Source: Haliotis asinina (taxonomy: Eukaryota > Mollusca > Gastropoda > Lepetellida > Haliotidae). Taken from it: a stretch of DNA of 64,000 bases. Shown one piece after another: positions 22,096 through 33,292 of the stretch. The stretch's first letter is position 1. The number at the start of each line of letters is the position of its first letter. The notes under the pieces were generated by a model. It was not told the DNA's origin, ran no database searches, and saw only the letters and a list, made by a program, of their open reading frames with translations. The stretch spans positions 52,306,753 through 52,370,752 of the forward strand of contig NC_090281.1 in assembly GCF_037392515.1 (NCBI RefSeq), in the 5' to 3' direction. The translations under genes were made by a program, and so were the position numbers.

Positions 22096-22274
22096 GATTG
22101 AGTATGGTTTTACGTCGCTCAGCAATATACTAGCTGAGTGAAACTCTGTTGGTAATCAAGGCTGGACAAGACAATCCAGAGAATACCAAAAGAAGGTATT
22201 CTAGGTAACTGATGTATGATGACATGCACTGCCCAAGGAAGTGAGTCTGACCACCCGATTCCGTAAGTCTCTGG
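22096..22274 (-). mobile_element. Old SINE joined to sulfatase remnant
   Basis: Starts GATTGAGTATGGTTTTACG (the tail region read backwards) and includes GGACAAGACAATCCAG and CTGACCACCCGATTCC. It then runs straight into the sulfatase fragment at GAGTGAAGCTGATAACC. In 43862-44050 the same SINE continues past this point, so this copy ends at a recombination joint. Confidence 0.7.
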
Positions 22275-22276
22275 AG

Positions 22277-22499
22277 TGAAGCTGATAACCAAACGTTCCC
22301 TCCCTTCATACTCTACAACATTACTGCAGATCCAACCGAACACTTTGACCACTAAACCAAGCACCCTGAATTTGTGGACATGATGAAGAAGAGGCTGGAG
22401 AACTGGAAGAAATCCCGTGTTCCGGCCCAGGATCCGTCTCCTGTTCCAAGAGCGAACCCAAAATACTGTGGTGGTGTGTGGAGCCCCGGGTGGTGTTGA
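22277..22499 (+). pseudogene. ARSB-like: 3'-end remnant of a sulfatase gene
   Basis: Codons from EADNQ to the terminal SPGWC and stop, with an in-frame TAA where the intact genes read DLSAKYP. The upstream joint, with SINE sequence before GAAGCTG, is the same as inside pseudogenes B1 and B2. The fragment therefore comes from a B-like pseudogene that still had its 3' end. Downstream it continues into the spacer type of copies 1 and 2. Confidence 0.8.
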
Positions 22500-25154
22500 C
22501 ACAAGCTACGATGGGATTCACATTAAGTATTCAAGAAATAGCATACAGTATATTTTGCATTTTCTTTCTGCAAATGATATTGGAATAGACTGAAAGTTTG
22601 TTTGAAAATGTATGAACGTAATAAATCGTGTAATGATACATGCTTTTGAGTCATGATATTACTTGTTGTTTTTTCATGGCGTGCACATTCTCGTTTGACG
22701 TAAGAGGCGACCAGAAGCATTGGATTCCAGAGCGTCACTAACGTAATACAACGTAATAATACAGAGTCCTACAGGGCATGTTATGTTTACGTGTATACCG
22801 ACATCAATGGTAAAAGTGACTTGAAAGCGAGCACTTTGACCACTAGACTACCTCATCGCCTCTTGATACTTTGTTAAATATCTGATGAGAATTTGAGATG
22901 ATATCCCTTTTTAACAAACATTTTGCCAGTGTAATGGTGGATCGCATTAACTGAGGTCATGCACAGTTGTGGTCATTAGACGCGCTTCCATCTGTGGGTA
23001 GAATAGTTATTAAGTTTCTCACTGGCCCTGAAAATTGCCTTTGATAGTTTAGTCTGGGGTGGACTTTACTGCCCCATGAAACTGACATGCTGTGAAATAT
23101 CTTCAATATCTTTCAAAGTAGAGGTGGTTAGATCAACCCACTCAAAACACGCTCACATCCAAAAGAAATAGGTTCCCGAATGAATTCATTGTAACGTTGA
23201 CAGAGCTCAATGGAGGTGTGCATGGCAACTACTCTTCGCACTGCTGCACGTGTGTTCAGTCGTTTACAACATGTACAAGATATCAAGGACACAACTCTTC
23301 AACTGATAACATTAACGCAGTTCTAGCTGAAGGTATCACTTTGAAGCAGCTATAAAATATGAAACTGTTCCTAGCCACGCAACAACTAGTGTGCATGTCG
23401 AGTTTAAACGTCGGTTTATGAATTCCAGTCTTAAACCTATATCAAAGATTATTTGAAGTTTCAGACATATTTCATAGAATCTGAAGACAAACTCTCGACT
23501 AAAAACTATATCTTATTGTAGAGATGGAGGTCTTTACAAATGTTGTGAGAATGTTAATATCTTACGACTATAAACTGAAGTTCTTTTGACTTAACGCGTT
23601 AGGAAATTATGACATTGAGGACTAGAAGAATGTGATTCTGCATCACATTCACTGTTACTTATGATGCCAACATCGCTTCGCGTCGGCAGAAAATTATATC
23701 ATTGTCGGACACACGAACGCCAGCACAAAAGCCCTTGTTTCTGCAGTAGAAATAAAACATTTGTAAGTGCACCTTACTGGACCTTCTTGTTAAGTTCTTA
23801 GAATGTAAAGCTTCCAACCCAGAAAAAAACCTTGAGCTACCTGAGTACCGGGTCCAGTTTATCATAAATAAATAAATGCGTGAATCTCTAGCCCAAAGCT
23901 GGAGAGTTGACAGGTATGAACATATATTACAAACACGTTGAAGACATTGCTGAGGGTCATGAAAAGTTGTAACTGACATATTTAATTATCCACTACTGCT
24001 TGACAACTTTAGATGAGCCATGGCCTGACTAATGACCCCAATTTACATATATCGGAACGCCCTCTACAACATTCCATTTGAAACAAGAGGGAAACACGTT
24101 GTCCTCTAAATATTGAAAAGTGCAATTTCCTCGTGCGATTCGTGTCGTGATGGTGTCTTGCTGAACTAAATCGTTCTACGAGACACGTGTTAAACAGTAG
24201 CGGTACTCATGTCATGCCACGGTCAGCATGTATTGCACGTGCTTAATCGCTAATCTACCTGTAGCAACCAAGTGTATTCGCAGACATTACTTGCCCCTCC
24301 CAATTGTCACAAACGCGTTCACTGCGTTGGTTCGTCTAATACTTGTCAAGCAGAAGTCAAAAACTAAAAGTCAACATTAAATTCCTCTACACATGTTGTC
24401 ATTGCTTCATGTATGAATATGCCATTATATGATTTTGCCTGATGTATTAGTATGTCTTTATTTAATCAATCACTGCTCCACAACCATTTTTCAGTGACAT
24501 TTTCATCACCGTAATCAGTCAAGACAACAACACATCACAGGTGATAACTCCTTCTAAAATCAAATGAAATCTTTGCTCAAAACTGAGTCCATTGTACCGA
24601 TTGTCACTATGTTCTTACTAAAGCTTAAGGATATCGATGTTCCAGAGAGAGAAATGTACCGGCTGTAAATCCGGCATTCTTCATCTTGAAGGTGGAGATC
24701 AGTTATAAGCAAGTATAGCCGCTATTGCAAAACCACTTTGTGAAACTTTGGCAAAACCTTCAAAGGTGGTTGAAGTACCGTAAAATAATAGTCCTCCGAG
24801 AAGGAACGTGAGTCCAATTTTATTCCAAATACTTTTTTATTCTTCTGTGTTCTTGGTCGCAGTATTTTGTTAATTTTAACTCTTTGGCTAAACGTTCTGA
24901 CGTACATCCAACTTGGGCGACTGTGCAGTTAGCAGAAGTACCATGGTCCCTGGTGTGGTAGCCCAACTTTGGTTGCTGGTAATCTATGTAATCTATCTAA
25001 TGTTATTTTGTATTATATATTGTTGTCTGTTAATGTTCTAATGATTGTATACAAATTTCAATCTTCATCTGTGATTTGTAGTTCCTTTACTGTCATTCGT
25101 TAACAGAGTTTTAGTCATATATACTACCCATCGAAAGTTTAGACTCACTATTAT
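22500..25154. other. Spacer homologous to the copy 1 3' flank
   Basis: No gene supported. It is homologous to 2422-4960 with scattered changes, including the hairpin near 23628-23650. From about 24760 it includes old repeat sequence (TAGTCCTCCGAGAAGGAACG, GCAGAAGTACCATGGTCCCT) resembling the retroposon at 44051-44478. Confidence 0.5.
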
Positions 25155-25229
25155 ACGTGTGTGCGTGTATGTGTGTGCGTGTGCGTTAGCGTGCGCGCGT
25201 GTGTGTGCGCGTGTCCCTGTGTGTGTGTG
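25155..25229. repeat. TG/CG microsatellite
   Basis: An interrupted alternating purine-pyrimidine run of TG with CG steps, potentially Z-DNA forming. It stands before a single copy of the 48-bp motif (about 25241-25288). Confidence 0.75.
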
Positions 25230-25604
25230 GCTACATCGAAGATGAATTTCTCCACTAACGTCGGGGCAGCTACTGCAAATCTTATGCAGATGAATTACAC
25301 GAAGATCATGCATCAAATTGCTGAAAAACATGTGCAAATATGGTAAAAGGGTTTAGTGTAAAGTTTCGTTTAGAATTCACCAATTTCCACTGAGTTTTAT
25401 CATTTAGTGAACTCATGACAATAATCTTTTCAACGTTACGAATTTGTTTTACAATACATCTGTTCATATGTAAACATGTATGCATGTATGTATGTAGTTC
25501 CCCGGGTATAGTGACATGAACAGAAATCAGAGAATGCTTGGCGTGTTGTACAAAAGCAAATGTTTTCACACAGCTGAAAATACTGCGATTAATTTTATCT
25601 TTCT

Positions 25605-25762
25605 CATACTAGTTTTAATTCTGTCTGATAGAGTACTGTCCTTTGGCGGCAGGTTTTATACCATACACATGTTTCTCATCAGATATGTTCTTATCACGAT
25701 ATGGCTGAAACATTGCCGATGTGACGTGAAGTCCTCACTTAGTCACTCACTCAATCACTCAT
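25605..25762 (+). mobile_element. Old retroposon 3' end
   Basis: CATACTAGTTTTAATTCTG through ATGGCTGAAACATTGCCGAT to the tail TCACTCACTCAATCACTCAT. It matches the 3' part of 44051-44478 with many differences. Copies of the same insertion lie at 32686-32843 and 40242-40417. Confidence 0.65.
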
Positions 25763-26066
25763 AGAAGCATAATACATGTACACAAAATAGATTTCTGAAA
25801 AATCGAAATGCTGTAATTTATCTGCATTATATAACGCCCAGATGACGACTCTTACGCAAAAAAGTCGACATGCCGTTGTTTTCAATTCTTTGGTGTTTCG
25901 ATTCAGACATTCTGAATTCTGAAAGTATCACAAACCGTTAGGTTACACCAGAAACGTCAACATGTTTCATTCACAGTCACATTATCCTGACATCTTATAC
26001 TTATAACCATGACAGCATTATGTTTATAGCGTCTACATATATAGTCTCCATATTTTCAGTCCTTGA

Positions 26067-26211
26067 TATAATCTGTCGGAATGCGTCCATTTAAGCATTT
26101 CTTTCACAGATATGAACACAAGCTGGTACGAATCAGGACACTCACATGACACCTTATCTTTGGGAGATCTCTTATATAAAACTAGGTCTCACTGCCTACA
26201 TCAAAAACAAC
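26067..26211 (+). promoter_or_regulatory. Sulfatase promoter, fourth copy
   Basis: GATA-type site CTTATCT at 26153-26159 (AGATAAGG on the minus strand), 13 bases, TATATAAA at 26173-26180, ATG at 26212. The TATA-to-ATG distance is again 39 bases although the sequence differs from the AB-type promoters at many places. Confidence 0.7.
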
Positions 26212-27654
26212 ATGCCTTTCACGTCTGTTGTATGTCTTCTTTTGGTCACGGTTCTCTGTGAGTGTGCAGAGAAACCTCACATCATATTCATAGTTGCTGA
26301 TGACCTTGGATGGAACGATGTCGGATTCCGGAATCCTCAAATGATCACCCCTAACCTGGACAGACTGGCCACAGCGGGAGTCATCCTCAACTCTTCTTAC
26401 GTCCAGCCTCTGTGTTCTCCCTCCAGAAACTGCTTCATGTCAGGATATTTCCCTTATCACACAGGACTGCAAGATGGCGTCATATTGGTAAACGAAGCAA
26501 AACATCTACCCGCCAATCTCACAACAATTCCACAGAAACTGAAACAACTTGGTTATGATGCTCACATGGTTGGAAAGTGGCATCTTGGTTTCTGTAACTG
26601 GAAATATACACCCACAGAGAGAGGCTTTGACTCCTACCTTGGATATTACTGTGGTGCTGAGGATTATTTTAACCACTCGAGACGGGGAGGTCCTGGTGAA
26701 GTAGGACTGGATTTTCGTTATAACAAGACGGTCTATAGAGACGCCAATGGAACGTACTCTGCACACGTGTTTGCGGACAGAGCTGTTGAAATCATTCGGA
26801 ACCATGACAACAATAAGCCACTTTATTTGTACCTTCCATTCCAGTCTGTACATGCACCTCTAGAAGTTCCTCCTGAATATGAAAACATGTACAAGAACAT
26901 AGAGACCATAAGCAGAAGGATCTATTGTGGAATGGTGAGTGCTTTAGACGAAGCTGTTGGTAATATCACGAGGGCATTAGAAGAAAAAGGTCTAGTAGAC
27001 AATCTATTCTTAGTCTTTACAACAGATAATGGTGGTCCAACGTACAGAGCTGCTAATAACCTGCCTTTGCGAGGAGCTAAAAATACTCTCTGGGAAGGGG
27101 GAACGAAAGGAACTGGATTCATCTACAGTAAGACCATTCTCAAGAAGACAGGCTACCTCAACACTGGAATGATGCATGCTGTGGACTGGTACCCGACATT
27201 GGTGGAGTTGGCTGGTGGAGAGAACACCGATCCCAACATGGACGGAGTCAGTCAGTACGACATGCTCATCAATGGTGGACCGAGCAAGCGAAATGAGTTC
27301 GTCTACAACATCTATGATGATAGGGAAGCAGCTGCAATCAGGTACGGAGATCTCAAACTCATGCAAGGGAGTCCAGGAACTCACAATGGTTGGGCTCCTT
27401 TGCCACATTTGGGAATCGATGAACGTGTCTATGAAGCTGATAACCAGAAGTTCCCTCCTTTCATGCTCTACAACATTACTGCAGATCCAACCGAACACTT
27501 CGACCTCTCAGCCAAGTACCCTGAACTTGTGGACATGATGAAGAAGAGGCTGGAGAACTGGAAGAAGTCGCGTATTCCGGCACAAGACCCTTCTCCTGTT
27601 CCAAGAGCGAACCCAAAATACTATGGAGGAGTATGGAGTCCTGGGTGGTGCTAA
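26212..27654 (+). CDS. ARSB-like: Arylsulfatase B-like, secreted, intronless (fourth copy)
   Basis: A complete 480-residue sulfatase with signal peptide MPFTSVVCLLLVTVLCECA. Catalytic and metal residues are as in copy 1: Asp30-Asp31, CSPSR 68-72, GKWHLG 121-126, His214, Asp272-Asn273, Lys290. It differs from copies 1 and 2 at scattered sites, including Cys147 instead of Ser147, GLV for GLM before DNLF, and TYRAANN for TFRAANN. An open frame continues upstream to 26146, but it would place the TATA box inside the coding region, so the ATG at 26212 is preferred. The 5' half is nearly identical to 33293-33950, the 3' half to 19913-20573. Confidence 0.93.
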   Translation: MPFTSVVCLLLVTVLCECAEKPHIIFIVADDLGWNDVGFRNPQMITPNLDRLATAGVILNSSYVQPLCSPSRNCFMSGYFPYHTGLQDGVILVNEAKHLPANLTTIPQKLKQLGYDAHMVGKWHLGFCNWKYTPTERGFDSYLGYYCGAEDYFNHSRRGGPGEVGLDFRYNKTVYRDANGTYSAHVFADRAVEIIRNHDNNKPLYLYLPFQSVHAPLEVPPEYENMYKNIETISRRIYCGMVSALDEAVGNITRALEEKGLVDNLFLVFTTDNGGPTYRAANNLPLRGAKNTLWEGGTKGTGFIYSKTILKKTGYLNTGMMHAVDWYPTLVELAGGENTDPNMDGVSQYDMLINGGPSKRNEFVYNIYDDREAAAIRYGDLKLMQGSPGTHNGWAPLPHLGIDERVYEADNQKFPPFMLYNITADPTEHFDLSAKYPELVDMMKKRLENWKKSRIPAQDPSPVPRANPKYYGGVWSPGWC

Positions 27655-27791
27655 TATGTAGTGTGTTTGGGTACAGGTGGAAATGTAGTTTTTTTATATT
27701 ACCCTGCAGCTTCTGTGTATATAATCAAATAGTTTGACGATGCCACGTAAGATGAGTACGATGTGAAACCGCCCATGTATCACTCACAGCA

Positions 27792-27797
27792 AATAAA
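27792..27797 (+). promoter_or_regulatory. Polyadenylation signal, fourth copy
   Basis: AATAAA 138 bases after the stop codon. Confidence 0.55.
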
Positions 27798-27873
27798 AAA
27801 TACTAGTCTCGATGTAAAATTGTTTGCACATGAAATATCCAAATTTCAACTTCATTTTTATTATATTTCTTGG

Positions 27874-28108
27874 CCCGTGAAGGTCCGTGGTAGAATAGGC
27901 CTTCGGGAACCCATGCTTACCATAAAAGGCGACTATGTTTGTTGTGAGAGACGATTAACGGGATCGGGTGGTTAGGCTCGCTGACTTGGTTGACACATGT
28001 TATCGGTTCCAAATCGCACAGATCGATGCTCATGTTGTTGATCACATTGCCGCCATATAGCTGAAATATTGCTAAGTGTGGCGTAAAACGCAACTCACTC
28101 AGTCACTC
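27874..28108 (+). mobile_element. SINE with target-site duplication, unit C-2
   Basis: Duplicate of 20793-21027, with the same ATTATATTTCTTGG repeats at 27860-27873 and 28109-28122. Confidence 0.85.
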
Positions 28109-28453
28109 ATTATATTTCTTGGTTGTGTCGGCCATCCACAGCCGATGGTAAGTGCCACCAAAGCAGTCAACGCCTAACACCTTCATTAGTTCCCGTCACG
28201 ATGACGCACCAGAGAATAGCTGAAATAATTTACTTAAAGACGGTTTCAAACCCAACTCCCTAGCCCATGGCAAACATCATTGACGTGAGTTTTATGTATA
28301 TTGTAAAAGAAGCAGTGTAATGTCAACTGAAGATGTAATTTGGATGATGTGTATTCGTAATTTCTTGTTTGAAAAGCGTTTGGGTAAATTGTTGAAAACG
28401 GGTAACAGGTCAGTTATTACACTTAATATTAATTTATCCCAACTGACCTTAAG

Positions 28454-28558
28454 CGATGATGGATCCATATACGTAATTATGGATCCAGATACGTAGTTAT
28501 TGGTCTACCGAAACACAAAAAAGGATCCACCACTGCGTATCTGGATCCCTCATTATCG
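28454..28558. repeat. 105-bp palindromic element, unit C-2
   Basis: Duplicate of 21373-21477. Confidence 0.6.
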
Positions 28559-29176
28559 AAGAATTCCATTCATTGCACAGCGTATATATGCACGAATATA
28601 AAGTGACAACGAATTTAAATACCAGACTGTAAATCAGCTTGGTCATTCATCTTTCCATTTCAAGCTTGCCTTTAGCGTTCTCCAACATCTCGAACGAATA
28701 CCACAGATTGTATAACAAACTTGAGTTTTATGACAAAATTAATTATGTAGATTCATGCCATACTTGACACATTGTCACACGGGATGTAATCATGGTGTTA
28801 TCATTGTCCGTACACATGTAGCAGGTATAGTAGGGCACGGTTACTTGTTGTTTCCATGGTTACTGACGATGGCATGCAAGGAAGCGCAGGCACAAAGCAT
28901 AACCAGATGGCGTGTATATTAGCAGGAAAGACTAAGAGGATGGGTGCGATTTTGTATTAACCAATCCTTACCTCTCCAGAGTTGATCAGTCATACGTAAC
29001 TGAAGTCGGAATTGGAAGCATTTGGGAACCGTTGAACATCGCTTACACAAATACGCACAGAGAGAGTGGTGGTGGTAGACAAACAGAAAGACAGGCGGAA
29101 AGACATGCAGGCAGACGGGCAGATAATCGCATTAAACATAACATTGATAACATTTCATTTGTGATGTACTAGTAAT

Positions 29177-29355
29177 GATTGAGTATGGTTTTACGTCGCT
29201 CAGCAATATACTAGCTGAGTGAAACTCTGTTGGTAATCAAGGCTGGACAAGACAATCCAGAGAATACCAAAAGAAGGTATTCTAGGTAACTGATGTATGA
29301 TGACATGCACTGCCCAAGGAAGTGAGTCTGACCACCCGATTCCGTAAGTCTCTGG
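29177..29355 (-). mobile_element. Old SINE joined to sulfatase remnant, unit C-2
   Basis: Duplicate of 22096-22274. Confidence 0.7.
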
Positions 29356-29357
29356 AG

Positions 29358-29580
29358 TGAAGCTGATAACCAAACGTTCCCTCCCTTCATGCTCTACAAC
29401 ATTACTGCAGATCCAACCGAACACTTTGACCACTAAACCAAGCACCCTGAATTTGTGGACATGATGAAGAAGAGGCTGGAGAACTGGAAGAAATCCCGTG
29501 TTCCGGCCCAGGATCCGTCTCCTGTTCCAAGAGCGAACCCAAAATACTGTGGTGGTGTGTGGAGCCCCGGGTGGTGTTGA
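29358..29580 (+). pseudogene. ARSB-like: 3'-end remnant of a sulfatase gene, unit C-2
   Basis: Duplicate of 22277-22499 with the same in-frame TAA; it differs by reading ATGCTC where the first has ATACTC. Confidence 0.8.
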
Positions 29581-32500
29581 CACAAGCTACGATGGGATTC
29601 ACATTAAGTATTCAAGAAATAGCATACAGTATATTTTGCATTTTCTTTCTGCAAATGATATTGGAATAGACTGAAAGTTTGTTTGAAAATGTATGAACGT
29701 AATAAATCGTGTAATGATACATGCTTTTGAGTCATGATATTACTTGTTGTTTTTTCATGGCGTGCACATTCTCGTTTGACGTAAGAGGCGACCAGAAGCA
29801 TTGGATTCCAGAGCGTCACTAACGTAATACAACGTAATAATACAGAGTCCTACAGGGCATGTTATGTTTACGTGTATACCGACATCAATGGTAAAAGTGA
29901 CTTGAAAGCGAGCACTTTGACCACTAGACTACCTCATCGCCTCTTGATACTTTGTTAAATATCTGATGAGAATTTGAGATGATATCCCTTTTTAACAAAC
30001 ATTTTGCCAGTGTAATGGTGGATCGCATTAACTTAGGTCATGCACAGTTGTGGTCATTAGACGCGCTTCCATCTGTGGGTAGAATAGTTATTAAGTTTCT
30101 CACTGGCCCTGAAAATTGCCTTTGATAGTTTAGTCTGGGGTGGACTTTACTGCCCCATGAAACTGACATGCTGTGAAATATCTTCAATATCTTTCAAAGT
30201 AGAGGTGGTTAGATCAACCCACTCAAAACACGCTCACATCCAAAAGAAATAGGTTCCCGAATGAATTCATTGTAACGTTGACAGAGCTCAATGGAGGTGT
30301 GCATGGCAACTACTCTTCGCACTGCTGCACGTGTGTTCAGTCGTTTACAACATGTACAAGATATCAAGGACACAACTCTTCAACTGATAACATTAACGCA
30401 GTTCTAGCTGAAGGTATCACTTTGAAGCAGCTATAAAATATGAAACTGTTCCTAGCCACGCAACAACTAGTGTGCATGTCGAGTTTAAACGTCGGTTTAT
30501 GAATTCCAGTCTTAAACCTATATCAAAGATTATTTGAAGTTTCAGACATATTTCATAGAATCTGAAGACAAACTCTCGACTAAAAACTATATCTTATTGT
30601 AGAGATGGAGGTCTTTACAAATGTTGTGAGAATGTTAATATCTTACGACTATAAACTGAAGTTCTTTTGACTTAACGCGTTAGGAAATTATGACATTGAG
30701 GACTAGAAGAATGTGATTCTGCATCACATTCACTGTTACTTATGATGCCAACATCGCTTCGCGTCGGCAGAAAATTATATCATTGTCGGACACACGAACG
30801 CCAGCACAAAAGCCCTTGTTTCTGCAGTAGAAATAAAACATTTGTAAGTGCACCTTACTGGACCTTCTTGTTAAGTTCTTAGAATGTAAAGCTTCCAACC
30901 CAGAAAAAAACCTTGAGCTACCTGAGTACCGGGTCCAGTTTATCATAAATAAATAAATGCGTGAATCTCTAGCCCAAAGCTGGAGAGTTGACAGGTATGA
31001 ACATATATTACAAACACGTTGAAGACATTGCTGAGGGTCATGAAAAGTTGTAACTGACATATTTAATTATCCACTACTGCTTGACAACTTTAGATGAGCC
31101 ATGGCCTGACTAATGACCCCAATTTACATATATCGGAACGCCCTCTACAACATTCCATTTGAAACAAGAGGGAAACACGTTGTCCTCTAAATATTGAAAA
31201 GTGCAATTTCCTCGTGCGATTCGTGTCGTGATGGTGTCTTGCTGAACTAAATCGTTCTACGAGACACGTGTTAAACAGTAGCGGTACTCATGTCATGCCA
31301 CGGTCAGCATGTATTGCACGTGCTTAATCGCTAATCTACCTGTAGCAACCAAGTGTATTCGCAGACATTACTTGCCCCTCCCAATTGTCACAAACGCGTT
31401 CACTGCGTTGGTTCGTCTAATACTTGTCAAGCAGAAGTCAAAAACTAAAAGTCAACATTAAATTCCTCTACACATGTTGTCATTGCTTCATGTATGAATA
31501 TGCCATTATATGATTTTGCCTGATGTATTAGTATGTCTTTATTTAATCAATCACTGCTCCACAACCATTTTTCAGTGACATTTTCATCACCGTAATCAGT
31601 CAAGACAACAACACATCACAGGTGATAACTCCTTCTAAAATCAAATGAAATCTTTGCTCAAAACTGAGTCCATTGTACCGATTGTCACTATGTTCTTACT
31701 AAAGCTTAAGGATATCGATGTTCCAGAGAGAGAAATGTACCGGCTGTAAATCCGGCATTCTTCATCTTGAAGGTGGAGATCAGTTATAAGCAAGTATAGC
31801 CGCTATTGCAAAACCACTTTGTGAAACTTTGGCAAAACCTTCAAAGGTGGTTGAAGTACCGTAAAATAATAGTCCTCCGAGAAGGAACGTGAGTCCAATT
31901 TTATTCCAAATACTTTTTTATTCTTCTGTGTTCTTGGTCGCAGTATTTTGTTAATTTTAACTCTTTGGCTAAACGTTCTGACGTACATCCAACTTGGGCG
32001 ACTGTGCAGTTAGCAGAAGTACCATGGTCCCTGGTGTGGTAGCCCAACTTTGGTTGCTGGTAATCTATGTAATCTATCTAATGTTATTTTGTATTATATA
32101 TTGTTGTCTGTTAATGTTCTAATGATTGTATACAAATTTCAATCTTCATCTGTGATTTGTAGTTCCTTTACTGTCATTCGTTAACAGAGTTTTAGTCATA
32201 TATACTACCCATCGAAAGTTTAGACTCACTATTATACGTGTGTGCGTGTATGTGTGTGCGTGTGCGTTAGCGTGCGCGCGTGTGTGTGCGCGTGTCCCTG
32301 TGTGTGTGTGGCTACATCGAAGATGAATTTCTCCACTAACGTCGGGGCAGCTACTGCAAATCTTATGCAGATGAATTACACGAAGATCATGCATCAAATT
32401 GCTGAAAAACATGTGCAAATATGGTAAAAGGGTTTAGTGTAAAGTTTCGTTTAGAATTCACCAATTTCCACTGAGTTTTATCATTTAGTGAACTCATGAC

Positions 32501-33147
32501 AATAATCTTTTCAACGTTACGAATTTGTTTTACAATACATCTGTTCATATGTAAACATGTATGCATGTATGTATGTAGTTCCCCGGGTATAGTGACATGA
32601 ACAGAAATCAGAGAATGCTTGGCGTGTTGTACAAAAGCAAATGTTTTCACACAGCTGAAAATACTGCGATTAATTTTATCTTTCTCATACTAGTTTTAAT
32701 TCTGTCTGATAGAGTACTGTCCTTTGGCGGCAGGTTTTATACCATACACATGTTTCTCATCAGATATGTTCTTATCACGATATGGCTGAAACATTGCCGA
32801 TGTGACGTGAAGTCCTCACTTAGTCACTCACTCAATCACTCATAGAAGCATAATACATGTACACAAAATAGATTTCTGAAAAATCGAAATGCTGTAATTT
32901 ATCTGCATTATATAACGCCCAGATGACGACTCTTACGCAAAAAAGTCGACATGCCGTTGTTTTCAATTCTTTGGTGTTTCGATTCAGACATTCTGAATTC
33001 TGAAAGTATCACAAACCGTTAGGTTACACCAGAAACGTCAACATGTTTCATTCACAGTCACATTATCCTGACATCTTATACTTATAACCATGACAGCATT
33101 ATGTTTATAGCGTCTACATATATAGTCTCCATATTTTCAGTCCTTGA
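29581..33147. other. Spacer of unit C-2
   Basis: Near-identical to 22500-26066: the hairpin near 30709, the TG/CG microsatellite at 32236-32310, one 48-bp motif copy and an old retroposon end at 32686-32843. No gene is supported. Confidence 0.5.
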
Positions 33148-33292
33148 TATAATCTGTCGGAATGCGTCCATTTAAGCATTTCTTTCACAGATATGAACAC
33201 AAGCTGGTACGAATCAGGACACTCACATGACACCTTATCTTTGGGAGATCTCTTATATAAAACTAGGTCTCACTGCCTACATCAAAAACAAC
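33148..33292 (+). promoter_or_regulatory. Sulfatase promoter, fifth copy
   Basis: GATA-type site at 33234-33240, TATATAAA at 33254-33261, ATG at 33293. Identical layout to 26067-26211. Confidence 0.65.

Larger units (their letters stand above)
19788..26868 (+). repeat. Tandem array unit C-1 (7081 bp)
   Basis: Phased at codon 220. It runs from the 3' half of the chimeric gene to the 5' half of the gene at 26212. I noticed only a couple of base differences from 26869-33949 in the spacer (for example CATACTC against CATGCTC near 22309). Confidence 0.85.

Noticed and set aside
26146-26211. N-terminal extension of the sulfatase frame (also at 33227 and 40804)
   Set aside because: It would place the conserved TATA box inside the coding region and bury the signal peptide. 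The ATG at the fixed 39-base spacing is used instead.
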